Of a stretch of 46,749 bases of DNA, positions 44,401 through 46,749 are shown piece by piece; the stretch's first letter is position 1; the number at the start of each line of letters is the position of its first letter. The translations under genes and the position numbers were made by a program. The stretch is from Nevskia sp. GTDB taxonomy: Bacteria; Pseudomonadota; Gammaproteobacteria; Nevskiales; Nevskiaceae. Under the pieces are notes generated by a model, which ran no database searches, had not been told where the DNA came from, and worked only from the letters and a program-made list of their open reading frames with translations. The stretch lies in NCBI GenBank assembly GCA_016779605.1, contig JADHNH010000016.1, positions 1-46,749 of the forward strand. Reading direction: 5' to 3'.

Positions 44401-45075
44401 ATGAAGCACTCGGCCAAGTCGGGCGGCGGCAACGGCAGCGGCAAGCCGGCGCGGGTGTCGCGCCACCCGGCCTTCGACCGCGACGACCAGTTCCAGCGCC
44501 GGCGCCTGGCGATGCTGGAAACCGCCATCCACTTCTTCAACCGCAGCGGCTTCCACGCCACCTCGATGGAGGCCATCGCCACCCAGCTCGGCCTGACCAA
44601 GGGCACGCTGTACCACTACTACGAAAGCAAGCTGCAGCTGCTCTACGAATGCATGCTGCACTCGGTGGAGGAAGGCCGCGTGGTGGCGCTGCAGGCGCAG
44701 GACGAGGGCGGCAGCGGCGCGCAGAAGCTGGAGCGCTTCCTGCGCCTGCAGTTCCGCACCCTGGCCGGGCACAGCGGCTCGTCGTGGATCTTCGCCGACA
44801 TCTCGGCCCTGCCCGCCGAGGAGTACGCCGAGGTGCGGCGCCGCCAGCGCGTGGTGGACCAGCTGGTGCAGCAGTTCATCGCGCAGGGCGTGGCCGACGG
44901 CAGCCTGGAGGCGACCAACCCCAAGATCGCCGAGTTTTTCCTGATGGGCGCGCTCAACTGGCTGCCGCGCTGGTTCCGGCCGGAAGGCCCGATGACCAGC
45001 GAAGAGCTGGCCGATATCTTCATCCGCATGGTGTTCGACGGCGTGCGCGCCAAGCCTGGCGCCGCCGGCGGCTGA
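44401..45075 (+). CDS. TetR family regulator, KstR2-like C-terminal domain
   Basis: The 224-residue product has a Gly/Lys-rich N-terminus and a TetR helix-turn-helix at about 35-80 (M-L-E-T-A-I-H-F-F-N-R-S-G-F-H-A-T-S-M-E-A-I-A, L-T-K-G-T-L-Y-H-Y-Y). Its C-terminal half (R-R-R-Q-R-V-V-D-Q ... G-A-L-N-W-L-P-R-W-F-R-P-E-G) resembles the ligand domain of KstR2 and related acyl-CoA-sensing repressors. It is inside the transporter operon, so it likely autoregulates it. A candidate target is the CAAAC-N4-GTTTG site at 32088-32103. Confidence 0.88.
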   Translation: MKHSAKSGGGNGSGKPARVSRHPAFDRDDQFQRRRLAMLETAIHFFNRSGFHATSMEAIATQLGLTKGTLYHYYESKLQLLYECMLHSVEEGRVVALQAQDEGGSGAQKLERFLRLQFRTLAGHSGSSWIFADISALPAEEYAEVRRRQRVVDQLVQQFIAQGVADGSLEATNPKIAEFFLMGALNWLPRWFRPEGPMTSEELADIFIRMVFDGVRAKPGAAGG

Positions 45076-45112
45076 CGGGCGGCAGCGCCCGGCAATTACC
45101 GAGGAAGTGCAC

Positions 45113-46228
45113 ATGGCACAGCAGCAGAGAAGGAAGATCCTGATCGCCGGCGCGCTGGGCCTCACCGGCCGCGCCGCCATCCGCCACTTCGAAAGCCGCG
45201 GCTGGGAGGTGGTCGGCCTGTCGCGGCGCACGCCGGCGCAGGCGTACCGCGACGATTTCCAGTCCAGGGCGCAGTTCATCGCCGTGGACCTGCGCGACCC
45301 GGCGGACTGCAAGGCCAAGCTGGCGGCGCTGACCGACGTCACCCACGCGGTCTACGCCGCGGTCTACGAGACCAGCGACCTGAAGGGCGGCTGGACCCAG
45401 GGCACCGAGGATTTCGTCGGCACCAACGTGCAGATGCTGCGCAACTTCCTGGATGCGCTGCTGCCCGCGGCCGGGGACCTGCAGCAGATGACGGTGTTCC
45501 AGGGCGCCAAGGCCTACGGCGCCCACACCGGCCAGATGAAGCTGCCCGCCAAGGAGACCGACCCGCGGGTGATCTCCATCGGCTTCTACACGCCGCAGGA
45601 GGAGCTGCTGCGCGCACGCCAGAAGGGCGCGCGCTGGACCTGGACCATCGTGCGGCCGCAGATGATCTCCGGCTTCGCCACCGGCGCGCCGATTTCCTGC
45701 CTGCCGGGCGTGGGCGTGTACGCCGCCGTGTGCCGCGAGCTGGGCCTGCCGCTGCGCTTCACCGGCCGCGCCGACGGGCCGCTGGAGGCGGTGGACGTGG
45801 CGCTGCTGGCCAAGGCGCTGGAATGGGCCGCGACCAACTCCAGCTGCGCCAACCAGATCTACAACATCGCCAACGGCGACTGCTTCTGCTGGCCCAACGC
45901 GTTCCGCCGCATCGCCGACGAGGTGTTCGGCATGGAGCTGGCGCCGGCGCACACCGACTACCTGGCGGTGGTGATGGCCGACAAGGCGCCGCTGTGGGAC
46001 GAGATCGTGCGCAAGTACGACCTGCGCCGCTACGCGATGAGCGAGATCGTCGCCTCCTGGCAGATCGTCGACTTCTTCCTCGACTACGGCGACCGCAACC
46101 GCCTGTCCCTCCTGTCCACCATCAAGGCGCGCAAGCACGGCTTCCTGGAATGCGAGGACAGCGAGGATATGGTGGTGCGGCAGCTCAAGGAGATGCAGGC
46201 GGACCGCATCCTGCCGCCGCGGCAGTAA
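45113..46228 (+). CDS. PRISE-type atypical SDR (progesterone 5-beta-reductase/iridoid synthase-like)
   Basis: The 371-residue product has the extended-SDR cofactor motif variant (I-A-G-A-L-G-L-T-G-R-A), Y-A-A-V-Y-E, Q-G-A-K133-A-Y, F-Y159-T160-P-Q-E-E-L-L, W-T-W-T-I-V-R-P-Q-M-I-S-G-F-A-T-G and late Y-D-L-R-R-Y. These place it in the VEP1/PRISE family, which reduces the double bond of 1,4-enones with NADPH. The second Tyr of the usual F-Y-Y motif, counted as catalytic with the Lys, appears to be Thr here. GAGGAA precedes the ATG at 45113. As last gene of the run it suggests a cyclic enone (steroid or terpenoid) substrate. Confidence 0.85.
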   Translation: MAQQQRRKILIAGALGLTGRAAIRHFESRGWEVVGLSRRTPAQAYRDDFQSRAQFIAVDLRDPADCKAKLAALTDVTHAVYAAVYETSDLKGGWTQGTEDFVGTNVQMLRNFLDALLPAAGDLQQMTVFQGAKAYGAHTGQMKLPAKETDPRVISIGFYTPQEELLRARQKGARWTWTIVRPQMISGFATGAPISCLPGVGVYAAVCRELGLPLRFTGRADGPLEAVDVALLAKALEWAATNSSCANQIYNIANGDCFCWPNAFRRIADEVFGMELAPAHTDYLAVVMADKAPLWDEIVRKYDLRRYAMSEIVASWQIVDFFLDYGDRNRLSLLSTIKARKHGFLECEDSEDMVVRQLKEMQADRILPPRQ

Positions 46229-46242
46229 TTCCAGGAAAAAAG

Positions 46243-46486
46243 CCCTCTCCCTCTGCGGGAGAGGGTTGGGTGAGGGGGCGCGTTTAGGCGATGACTCGAT
46301 GTCATCGCCTGCGGCCCCGATGAATTCGCCGAGAGCCCCGTATTTCAATAGTGGGCACGCGAGCGAAGCGAGTCCGAAGGACGCACCCCAGGATGGGGTG
46401 CGCAACGCCCGGCCAGGGATGGCCGGGCCGGGCGTTCCGGTAACCACGGAGCCTCGCCAGGGATGGCTGCGGTAAACATACAAGGG
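46243..46486. repeat. CTCTCCC unit plus multi-hairpin dispersed repeat, copy B
   Basis: GCCCTCTCCC/GGGAGAGGG and GGGTGAGGGG (46243-46280) lead into the repeat at 46281-46486, a same-orientation copy of 25571-25774. Stems: 46287-46309 (GGCGATGAC/GTCATCGCC), 46372-46382, 46383-46401 and 46404-46436. From 46487 to 46615 I see only a degenerate inverted CTCTCCC unit (about 46531-46562) and the start of the IS. Confidence 0.85.
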
Positions 46487-46615
46487 GTCGAATGGCTGCC
46501 GCGTTGGCAGCGCACTTCGTCGACGCTTACCCCTCAACCTGTCCTTCTCCCCCAAGGGGAGCTTTGCGGAATTCTTCTTGCATTGAAAGAGGCATTGAGC
46601 AGGAGGAGTTGAGCG

Positions 46616-46749
46616 ATGGCGCACAGAGGCGGAAGCAAGCAACTGGGATTGGCCGATGCTCTGGTGCATCCCGGAATTGGCAAGAACGCGCAACTGGATC
46701 GGATTAACGAAACGGTCGAGTGGGGCGCCATCGAGCAGGTGCTGTCGCC
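46616..46749 (+). mobile_element. IS5-like insertion sequence, N-terminus of transposase (partial)
   Basis: From the ATG at 46616, preceded by AGGAGGAG, the frame stays open to the window edge for 44 codons: L-G-L-A-D-A-L-V-H ... K-N-A-Q-L-D-R-I-N-E-T-V-E-W-G-A-I-E-Q-V-L-S. This L-x-F/L-A-D-A-L ... L-x-x-I-x-x-x-x-x-W-x-x-I-E pattern is the DUF772-type N-terminus of IS5-family transposases. The coding DNA is less GC-rich than the neighbours. The DDE domain and right end are outside the window, and I could not define the left terminal repeat. Confidence 0.75.

Noticed and set aside
39598-46228. A plant-like iridoid/indole alkaloid pathway (iridoid synthase-like plus strictosidine synthase-like proteins)
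   Set aside because: Both folds are widespread in bacteria with other roles; the similarity is at superfamily level only and no other pathway enzyme is present.

Overview
The window reads as the chromosome of a GC-rich gammaproteobacterium close to the Nevskiales/Solimonadaceae or Xanthomonadales. The reasons are the rpsU-yqeY-dnaG-rpoD macromolecular-synthesis operon with tsaD-folB divergent from it, phhA-hppD next to a divergent Lrp regulator, and many Xanthomonadales-style hairpin repeats. This placement is inference from gene content; no rRNA or tRNA gene was seen.

Layout. 1-6.7 kb: end of gmhB, then folB-tsaD (minus) divergent from rpsU-yqeY-dnaG-rpoD (plus). DnaG has lost three of its four zinc-finger ligands. 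6.9-16.5 kb: a YciI-like protein, citrate synthase, the Phe/Tyr catabolic pair hppD-phhA with a divergent Lrp/AsnC regulator, recQ, proline iminopeptidase and an MltD-type lytic transglycosylase. 16.5-20.7 kb: mprF and a VirJ/AcvB hydrolase overlap, a lysyl-phosphatidylglycerol synthesis and turnover pair; a DUF3096 membrane segment is fused to the hydrolase C-terminus. 21-27.2 kb: a TetR regulator, an SMP-30 lactonase, ydfG, an alkylation-damage cluster (ada, a COG3826-type dioxygenase, alkB) with a candidate Ada box, and a RelE/HigB-type toxin-antitoxin pair with a perfect palindromic operator. 27.3-32 kb (minus): a DapA-family gene, an exported protein of unknown function, an SDR and an alpha-methylacyl-CoA racemase.

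32.1-46.2 kb is the most interesting part: a co-directional run divergent from the racemase. It begins with an APH-like kinase, an acyl-CoA dehydrogenase and an acyl-CoA synthetase. After a repeat, it continues with a complete RbsABC-type importer: permease, two tandem paralogous binding proteins (one lipoprotein, one apparently soluble), a second permease fused in frame to a C-terminal SMP-30/strictosidine-synthase-like beta-propeller, a second stand-alone propeller that seems to have lost metal ligands, and a double ATPase. It ends with a TetR regulator and a PRISE-type (progesterone 5-beta-reductase/iridoid synthase-like) SDR. I infer uptake and first-step processing (lactone or ester hydrolysis, enone reduction, CoA activation, beta-oxidation) of a hydrophobic cyclic compound such as a steroid or terpenoid. 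The substrate is not shown by the sequence.

Intergenic DNA is rich in structured repeats: a CTCTCCC/GGGAGAGG family, a roughly 205-bp multi-hairpin repeat in two copies with compensatory changes in one stem, a five-hairpin element of about 155 bp, and REP-like palindromes. The window ends inside an IS5-like transposase gene.
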